A stretch of DNA of 64,000 nt, taken from NCBI GenBank assembly GCA_945865485.1, contig CAMBEC010000006.1:1-64000 (forward strand). The letters run 5' to 3'. This document shows positions 20,357 through 29,145 of the stretch, piece after piece. Source of the DNA: Rickettsia typhi. Lineage in GTDB: Bacteria > Pseudomonadota > Alphaproteobacteria > Rickettsiales > Rickettsiaceae. Position numbers and translations under genes: made by a program. The first letter of the stretch is position 1. Each line of letters opens with the position of its first letter. The notes beneath the pieces are model-generated. The model saw nothing but the letters and a program-made list of their open reading frames with translations. It was not told the DNA's origin and made no database searches.

Positions 20357-21484
20357 ATGAATCGACATATTTTTTTATACGGGTTTTCAATTTTTTCAAT
20401 GTTCTTTGGCTCCGGAAATCTAGTTTTCCCTATTATGGTCGGGGTTAATAATTCTGACAATTGGCTTGCTGGTTTTTGTGGGTTTTTCCTAACGGGGATC
20501 ATATTACCCTTTTTAGGACTTTTTGTAATTAAGCTTTATCAAGGAGATTATAATAAATTCTTTGCACAAGGCGGCGTAATAGCTAAATACGCTATTCCAC
20601 TTTTTACTCTCTCTCTTCTAGGGGCATTTGGCGTCATACCAAGATGCATCACTGTTGCTCACGGTGGTTTAGAGTTCTTGTATAACGATATTCCTCTCTT
20701 GGCTTTTAGTATTATTTTTTGTGTTTTGTGCTACATAGTCTGCCTAAACGATAAAATAATGTTTGCCATATTGGGTAAAGTCCTGACTCCAATATTATTA
20801 TTTTTTCTATTAGGATTAATTATTATTGGCTTTTACAAAGGGGACTCAATTACAGCAAGTAATGAGGTGTTTACTAATAACTTCATTGATGGGTTTTTTC
20901 GTGGATATGCTACAATGGACTTATTCGCGTCATTTTTCTTCGCAAGCTTGATCTTTAAACAAATTGAGGCTTTGTTCCCAGAAAAAGATAATAAATCTAT
21001 AATTAAAGCTGCGCTCGGCCCAAGTATTTTTGGCGCCATTTTACTGAGTATAATATATTTGGGTTTTGTATATCTAGGCTCTCATTACAAAAACTTAGCA
21101 CACGATCTCCCAGGTGAATTAGTGTTACCGGCAATAGCAAATCATCTTTTGGGACATAATGGGGCCCTGGTAATTGCAATTATTATAATTTTCTCATGTT
21201 TGACTACAGCTGTTGCGCTTAATAGCATATATGCCAAATATCTGTGTTCATTTAGTTTTATTGGGGATAAGCGTTTTCCTCTGGTACTGTTTATATCAAC
21301 CATAGCATCCTTTGCCATATCTTTACTTGATTTCGATGGTATTGCCTCTATTTTGGGCCCATTGCTTGATATTTCATATCCAGGATTAATTGCACTAACT
21401 ATAATATCAATCTGTACAAGCAGTTTTCATAAGTTAAAAATATTTATCTTCTACGGCATTACAGTGATAATGCTGATATTATAG
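20357..21484 (+). CDS. brnQ: Branched-chain amino acid carrier BrnQ
   Basis: LIVCS-family sodium-coupled importer of leucine, isoleucine and valine. From ATG 20357 (GGGAG ribosome-binding site about 9 bases upstream) the product is 375 residues, somewhat shorter than typical 430-440. About 11 hydrophobic segments are visible. Signatures are FSMFFGSGNLVFPIMVG in helix 1 and YATMDLFASFFFASLIF in the middle. An upstream extension to 20231 is open but has no start support. The stop is followed by a repeat-rich gap. Confidence 0.9.
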   Translation: MNRHIFLYGFSIFSMFFGSGNLVFPIMVGVNNSDNWLAGFCGFFLTGIILPFLGLFVIKLYQGDYNKFFAQGGVIAKYAIPLFTLSLLGAFGVIPRCITVAHGGLEFLYNDIPLLAFSIIFCVLCYIVCLNDKIMFAILGKVLTPILLFFLLGLIIIGFYKGDSITASNEVFTNNFIDGFFRGYATMDLFASFFFASLIFKQIEALFPEKDNKSIIKAALGPSIFGAILLSIIYLGFVYLGSHYKNLAHDLPGELVLPAIANHLLGHNGALVIAIIIIFSCLTTAVALNSIYAKYLCSFSFIGDKRFPLVLFISTIASFAISLLDFDGIASILGPLLDISYPGLIALTIISICTSSFHKLKIFIFYGITVIMLIL

Positions 21485-21571
21485 TAATTTGAATTGGTAA
21501 AACTTGGTGCGAAAAGTTAGATGTCAGACACTATGATGCCATTAACATTTTGCAAGTTCAAAAAGTCTAGA

Positions 21572-21610
21572 GAAACACTGTATATTGATTTTATCAATAT
21601 ACAGTGTTTC
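21572..21610. repeat. Perfect palindrome with 18-base arms
   Basis: Arms GAAACACTGTATATTGAT (21572-21589) and its exact reverse complement (21593-21610), separated by TTT. No T-tract follows on either side, so it is not a typical terminator. It could be abutted inverted ends of an insertion sequence, an operator, or a bidirectional structural element. Confidence 0.85.
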
Positions 21611-21611
21611 A

Positions 21612-21722
21612 ATGACAAAATACAAACGAATCAAATTAGATAAAAAAGAACATATTTTTTATCTCTCTAGCCAGAATCACCAAAAATCATTCTCGCTTTC
21701 CATTAATACCCCTTACATCTAA
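21612..21722 (+). pseudogene. Possible transposase N-terminal remnant
   Basis: A 36-codon frame starting one base after the palindrome, beginning MTKYKRIKLDKKEHIFYLSS. This opening resembles the N-terminus of IS30-type transposases (YKRxxLxxRExI), but the frame then loses resemblance and stops at 21720. Either a decayed IS end or chance. Evidence is weak. Confidence 0.3.
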
Positions 21723-21740
21723 TTATAGTAATTTAGCTTG
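21723..21740 (+). repeat. Dispersed motif TATAGTAAATTA, copy 3
   Basis: ATTATAGTAATTTAGCTTG, related to the copies at 17862-17880 and 19312-19330 with one central substitution. It lies between the transposase-like remnant and the hairpin at 21750. Confidence 0.3.
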
Positions 21741-21749
21741 AAGAGAAGA

Positions 21750-21810
21750 TGGGATGATATCAATTTAGCGAGTCTTGGCTGTGCAGCTTCGCTCTAAATT
21801 AACTATCCCA
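21750..21810. repeat. Imperfect inverted repeat, TGGGAT ... ATCCCA
   Basis: The outer 6 bases pair perfectly (TGGGAT / ATCCCA). Inside them AATTTAGCGAG faces CGCTCTAAATT, so arms of about 24 bases pair with a few gaps. It looks like a small palindromic element; no T-tract follows. Confidence 0.5.
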
Positions 21811-22005
21811 ATTTCAGACTAAATTCTATAGTACAATCGATTTAATATTAATGAAATTTACCTCATGTTCATGGGGTAGCCGTGATAATTCAGTTGATTT
21901 AGTTAAGTAAAGTTTACTAACAAATATAATTGTTTTTTAACTTTTTGCTTGACGTTATATTAAAATATAGTTATGTTATTTTAATTAACTAATTAAAATT
22001 AACTT

Positions 22006-23259
22006 ATGTTTAAAATATCATTTTATCTCATATCATTTTTATTACTTTCTGGCATAAATAGTAGTTTTGCTCAAAATTTGAAATTTGTTCAAATAACAGA
22101 TCCTCACATCTTTGAAGTGAATCATCGTGACAAAGAAAGCAGAAACTCTTTGGTGTATTTTTATTTAGCAATCGAAAAAGCTAATGATATTAACATCGAT
22201 CTCAAAAGCAAAGGTCAAGAAGAATTGGATTTTATCCTGATGAGTGGTGATCTTGGTATTGAAAAACTACTAAAATTAGAACCATTTTCTAAAAACACCG
22301 AGGCATTCAAATTTACGCAAGATGGCGAAATATTTGCATTAGTAAAAGATCAAGAAAAATGGTATGAAGCATTACAAGAATTGACCAAATTACTTCAAGA
22401 TTCGGAAGTGAAAACTTGGCTCTTTGTACCAGGAAATAACGATATATACGAAGATCAACCAGACACTATTAAATTTTACAAAGAGTTTCTAGATGAGCTA
22501 AAAACACTTCCACAAATAAAAAAAGCTGGTATAAGAATTGTTGATTTTAGACTTGAGTCTGAAGATAAAATAACATCAAATTCAATACCGGGAACTTATA
22601 CTAAGGGCAACTTGTTTGTTACAGGTTTTGATAATTCATTTTTTAAAAATGCCGGTTCTCTAAAAACATTTTTAAATGTAGATGGTAGCATTAAAGCAAA
22701 AGAACAAACTACAGAATATTTAAGAATGAGCAAATTATCAGAAACCATAAAAAACTCTAAGCAAAAATACGCCTATGTTTTCTTGCATATTCCTGAAATT
22801 GACGACCCATGGCTTGCAAAGTTTAATGCCGATGACAAAGACGATAAAAACCCTGTATACAAAAAAATAAAAAAAGCTGAGTCTGAATCGCCTGAGCTTG
22901 CAAAGACTATTAATCCTTATTCTTCTTGGATGGTTCCAGATTATATAAGACAAGAATGGGAAAATATAATTACTAATAGAAATTTTGGTTCACCTGAAGT
23001 AAAAGGAATTTTTACGGGACATTTTCATGATCAAGATAAGCATACATATAGCGGATTTCATTGGTTAAAATCCACAGCCTACAATCTTGAAATACTGAAC
23101 AAGTTGTATATTTCTCCAACCGTATCTGTTAAAAATCAACTATCTTACTTAATAGATAAAGATTGCGCGAGAGGAATGCAATATATCGTTATTGATCAAG
23201 ATAGTGGAAAAGTAAAAAGAAAGTTGTTTTGGTTATATAATCACAATAACGGACACTAA
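22006..23259 (+). CDS. Secreted calcineurin-like metallophosphoesterase
   Basis: Predicted dinuclear-metal phosphoesterase exported by Sec. The product is 417 residues. The signal peptide is MFKISFYLISFLLLSGINSS with cleavage likely after FA22. Metal-ligand motifs are visible: Asp32-x-His34 (TDPH), Asp82 (SGDLG), Asn144 in PGNNDIY, HIPE near residue 262 and GHFHDQDK near 345. In the third motif the usual GNHD/E reads GNND, so the catalytic His is Asn145. It could resemble sphingomyelinase-type phosphodiesterases acting outside the cell; the substrate is unknown. It is flanked by transporters, with 100 bases before the next gene. Confidence 0.85.
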   Translation: MFKISFYLISFLLLSGINSSFAQNLKFVQITDPHIFEVNHRDKESRNSLVYFYLAIEKANDINIDLKSKGQEELDFILMSGDLGIEKLLKLEPFSKNTEAFKFTQDGEIFALVKDQEKWYEALQELTKLLQDSEVKTWLFVPGNNDIYEDQPDTIKFYKEFLDELKTLPQIKKAGIRIVDFRLESEDKITSNSIPGTYTKGNLFVTGFDNSFFKNAGSLKTFLNVDGSIKAKEQTTEYLRMSKLSETIKNSKQKYAYVFLHIPEIDDPWLAKFNADDKDDKNPVYKKIKKAESESPELAKTINPYSSWMVPDYIRQEWENIITNRNFGSPEVKGIFTGHFHDQDKHTYSGFHWLKSTAYNLEILNKLYISPTVSVKNQLSYLIDKDCARGMQYIVIDQDSGKVKRKLFWLYNHNNGH

Positions 23260-23359
23260 CAGAGCAAACAGAACTAATTCAAAAATAATCCTTGAATTAA
23301 TTATTATAAAGGATTATATAGTTACTCCATTGTTTATTTTTTATGAGACAAAATAGTTA

Positions 23360-24829
23360 ATGATTGAGCATAAACACAAAAGTACTAAACCGGTTAAGGA
23401 TGGTGGGTATAAGCGCGGGCTAAAGGACCGCCATGTTCAATTGATAACATTAGGAGGCATCATCGGTTCAGGATATTTCCTTGGAACTGGAGAAATAATT
23501 AACCAAGTCGGTCCATCCGTTTGTATTGCCTATATTTTTGGCGGATTAATAGTTTTTCTTACTATGTTATGTATGGGAGAGCTAGCAGTCGCTATCCCTA
23601 TATCTGGGTCATTCGTTACTTACACATCTGATTTCATTTCTCCTGCTGTAGCTTGCGGAGTTGGGTGGTCATACTGGATCAGTTGGATAGCCTATATTCC
23701 AGCAGAATGTATTGCTGGAGGTATTATAATGGAGTACTTTACTGGCATCAATGGCCATGCTTGGGCTGTGCTTTTTGGACTTCTCATCACATATGTAAAT
23801 ATAACTAAAGTCGGAATGTTTGGTGAAATTGAATTCTGGCTATCACTAGTCAAAATCCTTGCTCTTATAGCATTTGTGATAATAGCAATATTGATTTTCT
23901 TTGGTTTTATACATGGAGATCAACCGTCTGAATTTATTGGTGGGAAATTTATTTTTGGCCAAGGTGGTCTATTTCCAAACGGTGTTCCAGCCCTATTAAC
24001 CGCAATGATTTTATTGCTAGTAAACTACCAAGGCTCCGAGATTATCGGCCTTGCAGCTGGCGAATCAGTTAATCCTGCAAAAATGATACCTCATGCTATC
24101 AGAAATGTTACTTTGAGAATCCTCTTTATTTATATCATTCCTGTATTTTGCCTAGTACTAATCTTCCCATGGAGCAAGGCTAATTTAGATAACCCAGTAT
24201 TTGCCGACGCATTAAATTATTATGGATTGCATTGGGCTGGCGTGGTTACAAGCTTTGTAACACTTACAGCGGCTCTTTCTTGTTCTAATTCGGGGCTATA
24301 TGGCATTGTACGAGCTCTAAATGCTTTAGCTCGTGGAGGTATGGCTCCTCGCAAGCTTGCTTTACTTAATGGTAATGCTGTGCCTCAAAATGCTGTAGTT
24401 GTTACACTAATAGCAATTTGGTCAGTACTCGCCTTTGGTTACTTTTTTGGGCAATCAGTAATTTATATTTCTCTTTTACTCGTTTCTGGTTTTACCGGTT
24501 TAATGGCATGGATATCAATTTGTTGGGCACAAATTAATTTCCGCAAACGCTTATATAAAGCTGGTTATACGACTGATGATTTAAATTTTAAAACGCCATA
24601 TTCTCCTTATACTGGGATTGCTGCAATCGTCTTAATGCTAGCGTGCTTAGTGTTCTTGTTGTTAAATGATCACTACACTTATAAAATCGCGTTTGTTATT
24701 GGAGTCCTTAGTTTTGTGGTCCCCATGGCTATATATAAGCTTAATACTAAGCGCCATAATTATAAGAAAGTTGACGACACAACTAGACCTTTACAATTTA
24801 AAGACCTTTTCCCAAAACGTAGTAAATAA
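23360..24829 (+). CDS. APC-family amino acid permease (AAT type)
   Basis: Inner-membrane amino acid/proton symporter of the AAT branch (LysP, ProY, GabP relatives). The product is 489 residues with 12 hydrophobic segments. Helix 1 carries LGGIIGSGYFLGTGE; the AAT consensus segment YWISWIAYIPAECIAGG and helix 6 NYQGSEIIGLAAGE follow. Later SCSNSGLYGIVRALNALARG is the conserved AAT segment with the helix 8 loop. It belongs to a different subfamily from the permease at 10438, so the two likely differ in substrate. Confidence 0.88.
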   Translation: MIEHKHKSTKPVKDGGYKRGLKDRHVQLITLGGIIGSGYFLGTGEIINQVGPSVCIAYIFGGLIVFLTMLCMGELAVAIPISGSFVTYTSDFISPAVACGVGWSYWISWIAYIPAECIAGGIIMEYFTGINGHAWAVLFGLLITYVNITKVGMFGEIEFWLSLVKILALIAFVIIAILIFFGFIHGDQPSEFIGGKFIFGQGGLFPNGVPALLTAMILLLVNYQGSEIIGLAAGESVNPAKMIPHAIRNVTLRILFIYIIPVFCLVLIFPWSKANLDNPVFADALNYYGLHWAGVVTSFVTLTAALSCSNSGLYGIVRALNALARGGMAPRKLALLNGNAVPQNAVVVTLIAIWSVLAFGYFFGQSVIYISLLLVSGFTGLMAWISICWAQINFRKRLYKAGYTTDDLNFKTPYSPYTGIAAIVLMLACLVFLLLNDHYTYKIAFVIGVLSFVVPMAIYKLNTKRHNYKKVDDTTRPLQFKDLFPKRSK

Positions 24830-24856
24830 AGCTCTATTGCTCTTTAGATGATACTC

Positions 24857-24879
24857 GACTATAGTTTTTAACTATAGTC
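24857..24879. repeat. Perfect 10-base inverted repeat before yqhA
   Basis: GACTATAGTT (24857-24866), loop TTT, AACTATAGTC (24870-24879). It lies 27 bases after the permease stop and 15 bases before the yqhA start. It may act as a weak terminator of the permease or as an operator or leader hairpin of yqhA. No T-tract follows. Confidence 0.6.
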
Positions 24880-24894
24880 ATTTGAGTGAAGTAT

Positions 24895-25416
24895 ATGTCT
24901 AAACAAATAGAAAAAATTATAGAAAAAGGTCTATTTGCCAGCCGTTGGCTGATGGCCCCCTTTTATATAGGCCTTATTGGCGCATTAATTGTACTATTAT
25001 GTAGCTTTATACAGGAATTATGGCACTTCATTACCAGTATTCCCATTATTACACAAAATGAAGCAGTACTCGGCATTCTTTCATTGATAGACCTATCTCT
25101 TGCCGGAAACTTACTACTAATAGTCATTTTTTCAGGTTACGAGAATTTTGTTTCAAAAATCGACTTTGATGATCACAAAGATCAACCAGAATGGCACGGA
25201 TCTGTTGATTTTTCAGCATTGAAGCTAAAACTCATTGCCTCAATCGTTGCCATTTCAGGAATTCATTTGCTAAAAGTTTTCATGGATGTGCATAAAACAT
25301 CGGAAAACGAAATTAAATGGATGGTTATTATTCACATTGCTTTTGTATTTTCCGGAGTTTTGTTAGCAGTTATGGATCGAATTGCCGCGAGCACAAAAAT
25401 CAAGAAGAAGAAATAA
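24895..25416 (+). CDS. yqhA: UPF0114/TIGR00645 membrane protein, YqhA-like
   Basis: Small polytopic inner-membrane protein of unknown function. From ATG 24895 the product is 173 residues; GTG 24886 is an alternative. Characteristic segments are IEKGLFASRWLMAPFYIGL, LSLIDLSLAGNLLLIVIFSG, YENFVSKID and the end VLLAVMDRIAA. About four transmembrane helices are visible. The tail KIKKKK is basic. It is preceded by a perfect hairpin. Confidence 0.88.
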   Translation: MSKQIEKIIEKGLFASRWLMAPFYIGLIGALIVLLCSFIQELWHFITSIPIITQNEAVLGILSLIDLSLAGNLLLIVIFSGYENFVSKIDFDDHKDQPEWHGSVDFSALKLKLIASIVAISGIHLLKVFMDVHKTSENEIKWMVIIHIAFVFSGVLLAVMDRIAASTKIKKKK

Positions 25417-25460
25417 TCTATTTCCACAATTAAGCTTAGAACATTAATTATGGTAAACAT

Positions 25461-26420
25461 TTAATTGCGGTAAAAATTCCAAGCATGAGAAAGAGCTCTA
25501 CCTACTCTAGTATTAGGAAAACATGAATCAGAGCCTATGACAACCAATTCAGCAAGTCGCCCAGATATCCTAAGCGTTTGAACAAGAAGAGGAAAGAAGC
25601 CAGCCTTCTTAAATAATCCAGGAAGTTGTAAATTCTGGCTCGCAATAAATACACCACGTCCAAACGGTTTAAGGTTGCCAAGTAAAGCTTCTATAAGGTT
25701 ATTATTAGTTATCTGGCCTTTAAATGTTGTTGATAAGCCCCAAGGTGGATTCGAAATAATCCTATCAGCATTGGGAAATAAAACCGCACTTGCATCTACT
25801 ACATTTAAATTTAGCAGAATATGTGCTAGTTCCCCTTGTTTGTAAGCTCGTGCTATTGCTTCTTCCGAAGTATCGCAACCAACCAAATTCAGACCGGGGC
25901 ATTGTAATCCAGCTTCAATTAATAGTGTTCCGCTGCCAGCAAATGGATCTATTACAGTTTGACCTGGTTTAAAGTCAGCCAACAAAGCTATTGCTGCCGC
26001 TACAGGGGGATGAAGTGCCCCAGCTATACCTTGAACACGCCAAATACGTCGGTGACAGGGATAGTCAGTTATTCTAATACCAATTAATCCTTTCTCTTCT
26101 AGTAAATGGAATCTAACCCATAGAACATTTGAGTTTTCTTTGCTATGACTATCAACAAAGAGTAACCCCAGGTTATTAGCCAGCACCCCTCCTACAGCTG
26201 CTTCCAAGTCATAGCGGGAATAATTACGCTTACCTAAAAAACTAGCTGTTACACGAAGCTTCTTTATTTCTGAATTAATCTCTACAGGAAGATTATGAAG
26301 CCTAAATAAAGAAGCTTTCAAATTTCTTAAGCTTTGCCTGGTATGTCCTATTCCTCTTATTTCTCCCCATACTAAATATGCATCATCTATACATCTAAGC
26401 ACATCTAAGCTGGTTTGCAC
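25461..26420 (-). CDS. THUMP-type RNA methyltransferase, main part of frameshifted gene
   Basis: SAM-dependent N2-guanine methyltransferase-like protein related to Trm14/TrmN and RlmL. The SAM loop DPFAGSGTLLIEAG (in VIDPFAGSGTLLIEAG) and catalytic SNPPWG are intact. Before them lies VRFHLLEEKGLIGIRITDYP of the linker and THUMP region. If translated alone it would begin at GTG 26420 (319 residues). However, the preceding 140 bases encode the missing N-terminus in another frame (26395-26559), so the original gene ran from 26559. The break is either a real frameshift or a sequencing error. The enzyme's RNA target cannot be told. Confidence 0.8.
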   Translation of the reverse strand: MQTSLDVLRCIDDAYLVWGEIRGIGHTRQSLRNLKASLFRLHNLPVEINSEIKKLRVTASFLGKRNYSRYDLEAAVGGVLANNLGLLFVDSHSKENSNVLWVRFHLLEEKGLIGIRITDYPCHRRIWRVQGIAGALHPPVAAAIALLADFKPGQTVIDPFAGSGTLLIEAGLQCPGLNLVGCDTSEEAIARAYKQGELAHILLNLNVVDASAVLFPNADRIISNPPWGLSTTFKGQITNNNLIEALLGNLKPFGRGVFIASQNLQLPGLFKKAGFFPLLVQTLRISGRLAELVVIGSDSCFPNTRVGRALSHAWNFYRN

Positions 26421-26559
26421 AGTTGCTATTATCGCAACAAAATAAAAGATCTCTGGGCCTAGTTTTTATATTACTAACTTCTGGAAGTAACCATGCTTCA
26501 GCCGCTGCTATCCATTCAAGGCCTCGAATAACTCGACACCAAACTTGTACAGAATCCAT
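26395..26559 (-). pseudogene. Out-of-frame N-terminal fragment of the methyltransferase gene
   Basis: ATG 26559 opens a 54-codon frame beginning MDSVQVWCRVIRGLEWIAAA, which fits the family's N-terminus (a GLEWIAA-type opening). It ends at a TAG at 26395, inside the main reading frame. The frames differ by one base (26559 and 26420 are not in phase). The shift must lie roughly between 26420 and 26480, where the sequence is rich in T and A runs on the coding strand. Confidence 0.65.
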
Positions 26560-26775
26560 CCTAATATTATTTTTGGTATTTTATCTTTAGGTTAAAAGAA
26601 TAGAATCCTTAAAACAAGAGTTTTTATTTATCGTATACCCTATTAACTCTCAACTCGCCTTGAATAACTAAAATAGTTAATAACAATAATTTAGTATCAT
26701 TTGAAGTTATCAAGAATCTAATTCCCGGTGATTTCCTGTGCCCTAGGTAAGCCTTAAATATTCACCGCTGAATAT

Positions 26776-27192
26776 CTATAAATTATCGATTATAGCATCT
26801 ATAGCCGCTTGAGCACATATGCCATCCAATTCAGGCGTAGCACCACTAATGCCAATTGATCCAATATGTTCACCATCTTTCGTAATAATTGGTAAACCAC
26901 CTTCTAATAATACTATTCCAGGCACTCCAAGATAAGGAAGATTTGCAAGCTTTTCGTTCTTAAGTGCTAGATCTTTAGTAGAAATGGGCATGCTTGCAGA
27001 AGTTAAAGCCTTAAGAGGAGCCATTCTAACACTAACTACACAGTTATTATCCATACGACGGTAATATTTCAAATTACCGTGGTTATCCATAATAGCAATA
27101 ACTATTTTCAAGGAGCGTGTTATAGCCATATTTTCAGCAGCATCTGCCATTTTTTTAGCCATATTTAAAGATAACGCTTTGACAATAAACAT
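26776..27192 (-). CDS. GlcG/HbpS-family protein
   Basis: Product of 138 residues of the GlcG/HbpS family (heme-binding or cofactor-binding roles have been described for HbpS; many members are uncharacterised). Family features are KKMADAAENMAITRSLKIVI, AIMDNHGNLKYYRRMD, KALTSASMPISTKDLA and the Gly-rich PGIVLLEGGLPI with IGSIGISGATPELDGICAQA. No signal peptide. It is 17 bases downstream of pntB, so it is probably the last gene of the transhydrogenase operon; whether it works with the enzyme is unknown. Confidence 0.85.
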   Translation of the reverse strand: MFIVKALSLNMAKKMADAAENMAITRSLKIVIAIMDNHGNLKYYRRMDNNCVVSVRMAPLKALTSASMPISTKDLALKNEKLANLPYLGVPGIVLLEGGLPIITKDGEHIGSIGISGATPELDGICAQAAIDAIIDNL

Positions 27193-27209
27193 ATGTATGT
27201 AACCTTTAT

Positions 27210-28604
27210 TTATTGTCCCAGAGCTTTAACAATATCTTCCACCACTTTTTTTGCATCACCAAAAAGCATCAATGTATTGTCTTGAAAAAACAATTCGTTC
27301 TGAATTCCAGCGTAACCAGAAGACATTGACCTCTTAATAAACAGAACAGTCTTTGATAAACCAACATCAAGGACTGGCATACCATAAATAGGACTGTCTT
27401 TATCAGATTTAGCAGCGGGATTAGTCACATCATTAGCCCCAATTACAAGGGTTACATCGGTTGAATTAAAATCAGCATTTATTTCTTCAAGTTCACAAAC
27501 ATCTTCATAATCAATATTAGCTTCTGCCAAAAGAACGTTCATATGGCCAGGCATCCTTCCAGCTACTGGATGAATTGCAAATCTCACTTTTACGCCTGCC
27601 TTCTTAAGTATCTCTGTTAATTCCTTTATTGCATGCTGAGACTGAGCAACAGCCATGCCATAACCTGGCACAATTATTACCGATTCAGCCCTCTCAAGCA
27701 TAAAAGCTGCATCTTCAGCGCTGCTAATTTTTGCAATTCTATCGTCCTCGTTTTGCACTAATCCAGAGTCTTTTTGTTTCATGAAAGCTCCGAAAATCAC
27801 ATTAAATAAGGACCTATTCATAGCGCGACACATAATGTGACTTAAAATAGCACCACTTGCGCCGACAAGAGCTCCCGTAATAATGAGTAAACTATTACCA
27901 AGCGTAAAGCCAATACCTGCAGCCGCCCATCCAGAATATGAGTTAAGCATTGACACTACAACAGGCATATCTGCGCCACCAATTGGTACAATAAGCAACA
28001 CGCCAACAATTAAAGAAGCAAGTACTAGTAACGTAAAAATAGATAAACTTTGATACTTAGCAAAATAGTATATTAATACCACTAGCATTACACTAAGTAG
28101 AAGGCATACATATTGCTGACCAAAGAATTTCATTGGCCTAGCACCAATCAATCCTTGCAGCTTACCAAAAGCAATTAATGAACCGCTAAATGTAAGAGCA
28201 CCAATCGCCGCGCCCAAAGACATTTCTATTAATGCTCCAACTGGTATCGCACCTTTTTCACCTATGCCAAAATTTTGTGGTGAAATTAAAGCTCCAAAAG
28301 CCACTAATACTGCAGCTAAACCTACCAATGAATGAAAGCCAGCAACAAGCTGTGGCATAGCAGTCATTGGTATTTTTTTAGCTATCACACCACCAATACC
28401 GCCACCTAAAACTATGGTAATAATAAGAGCTGTTTTTTGAGCAAACGAAGGTATATTAAACGTAGCTATAAGTGCTATAGCCATACCTATCATGCCAATT
28501 ACACTACCTATTCTAGCAGATTTGGGTGAAGATAAACCTTTAAGGGCAAAAATAAAACATACGGCCGAAACCAGGTAAGAAAATTCGATTAGTTGTATTG
28601 TCAT
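27210..28604 (-). CDS. pntB: NAD(P) transhydrogenase subunit beta
   Basis: Beta subunit of the proton-translocating transhydrogenase, holding the NADP(H)-binding domain III and membrane helices. The product is 464 residues. About nine hydrophobic segments come first ([40 protein letters not shown]). The soluble domain has [44 protein letters not shown] and [11 protein letters not shown]. It follows pntAB after 6 bases. The complex drives NADPH formation from NADH using the proton gradient. Confidence 0.97.
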   Translation of the reverse strand: MTIQLIEFSYLVSAVCFIFALKGLSSPKSARIGSVIGMIGMAIALIATFNIPSFAQKTALIITIVLGGGIGGVIAKKIPMTAMPQLVAGFHSLVGLAAVLVAFGALISPQNFGIGEKGAIPVGALIEMSLGAAIGALTFSGSLIAFGKLQGLIGARPMKFFGQQYVCLLLSVMLVVLIYYFAKYQSLSIFTLLVLASLIVGVLLIVPIGGADMPVVVSMLNSYSGWAAAGIGFTLGNSLLIITGALVGASGAILSHIMCRAMNRSLFNVIFGAFMKQKDSGLVQNEDDRIAKISSAEDAAFMLERAESVIIVPGYGMAVAQSQHAIKELTEILKKAGVKVRFAIHPVAGRMPGHMNVLLAEANIDYEDVCELEEINADFNSTDVTLVIGANDVTNPAAKSDKDSPIYGMPVLDVGLSKTVLFIKRSMSSGYAGIQNELFFQDNTLMLFGDAKKVVEDIVKALGQ

Positions 28605-28610
28605 ATAAAT

Positions 28611-29009
28611 TTATTTTTTCTTGAACATTTCAAGCATTCTTTGAGTTACTATAAATCCACCGAAAATATTGATTGCAGCCAAAAAAGTTGCAAAAAAACC
28701 AAATGCTGAAGCTACACCAAAATTTACTGAACTTGCTGAGATAAGAGCACCAACAATTACGATACCAGAAATTGCATTTGTTACAGACATAAGCGGGGTA
28801 TGCAGTGACGGTGTAACTTTCCAAACAACATAATAACCAACAAAACAAGCAAGCGTAAAAATTGTCACAGCATAGACCAATGGATCAATATTATGACCTC
28901 CTTGAACAATAATATCCTCGCTCATTTCCTGAAGCTTAAGAGATAACTCAGTTGCTTTTACTGAAATTTCTTTAGCCTCATTTATAGCTAATGGCAATTT
29001 TTCTTTCAT
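28611..29009 (-). CDS. pntAB: NAD(P) transhydrogenase subunit alpha, part 2
   Basis: Small membrane part of the alpha subunit, split off as a separate gene as in many alphaproteobacteria. The product is 132 residues. A polar N-terminal stretch of about 45 residues is followed by [20 protein letters not shown], the conserved [19 protein letters not shown] and a third helix ending [17 protein letters not shown]. It lies 6 bases before pntB and 136 bases after pntAA. Confidence 0.95.
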   Translation of the reverse strand: MKEKLPLAINEAKEISVKATELSLKLQEMSEDIIVQGGHNIDPLVYAVTIFTLACFVGYYVVWKVTPSLHTPLMSVTNAISGIVIVGALISASSVNFGVASAFGFFATFLAAINIFGGFIVTQRMLEMFKKK

Positions 29010-29145
29010 ATATATTTTCTCATGACAATTTCAATGTTAAATCAGACACTTGAATTTAAAGACGAGATTGCGCAGTGTACACCTGGTACGTGAGCACAAA
29101 TGAGACCTAAAAAATTCACGTGTATCATTAAAATTGGAATTGTTA

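Larger units (their letters stand above)
21485..22005. other. Repeat-rich intergenic region
   Basis: 521 bases without a convincing full gene. It holds a perfect 39-base palindrome (21572-21610), a 36-codon open frame that may be a transposase remnant (21612-21722), a copy of the TATAGTAAATTA-like motif (21723-21740) and an imperfect hairpin (21750-21810). The final 150 bases are very AT-rich and probably carry the promoter of the metallophosphoesterase. Confidence 0.7.
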
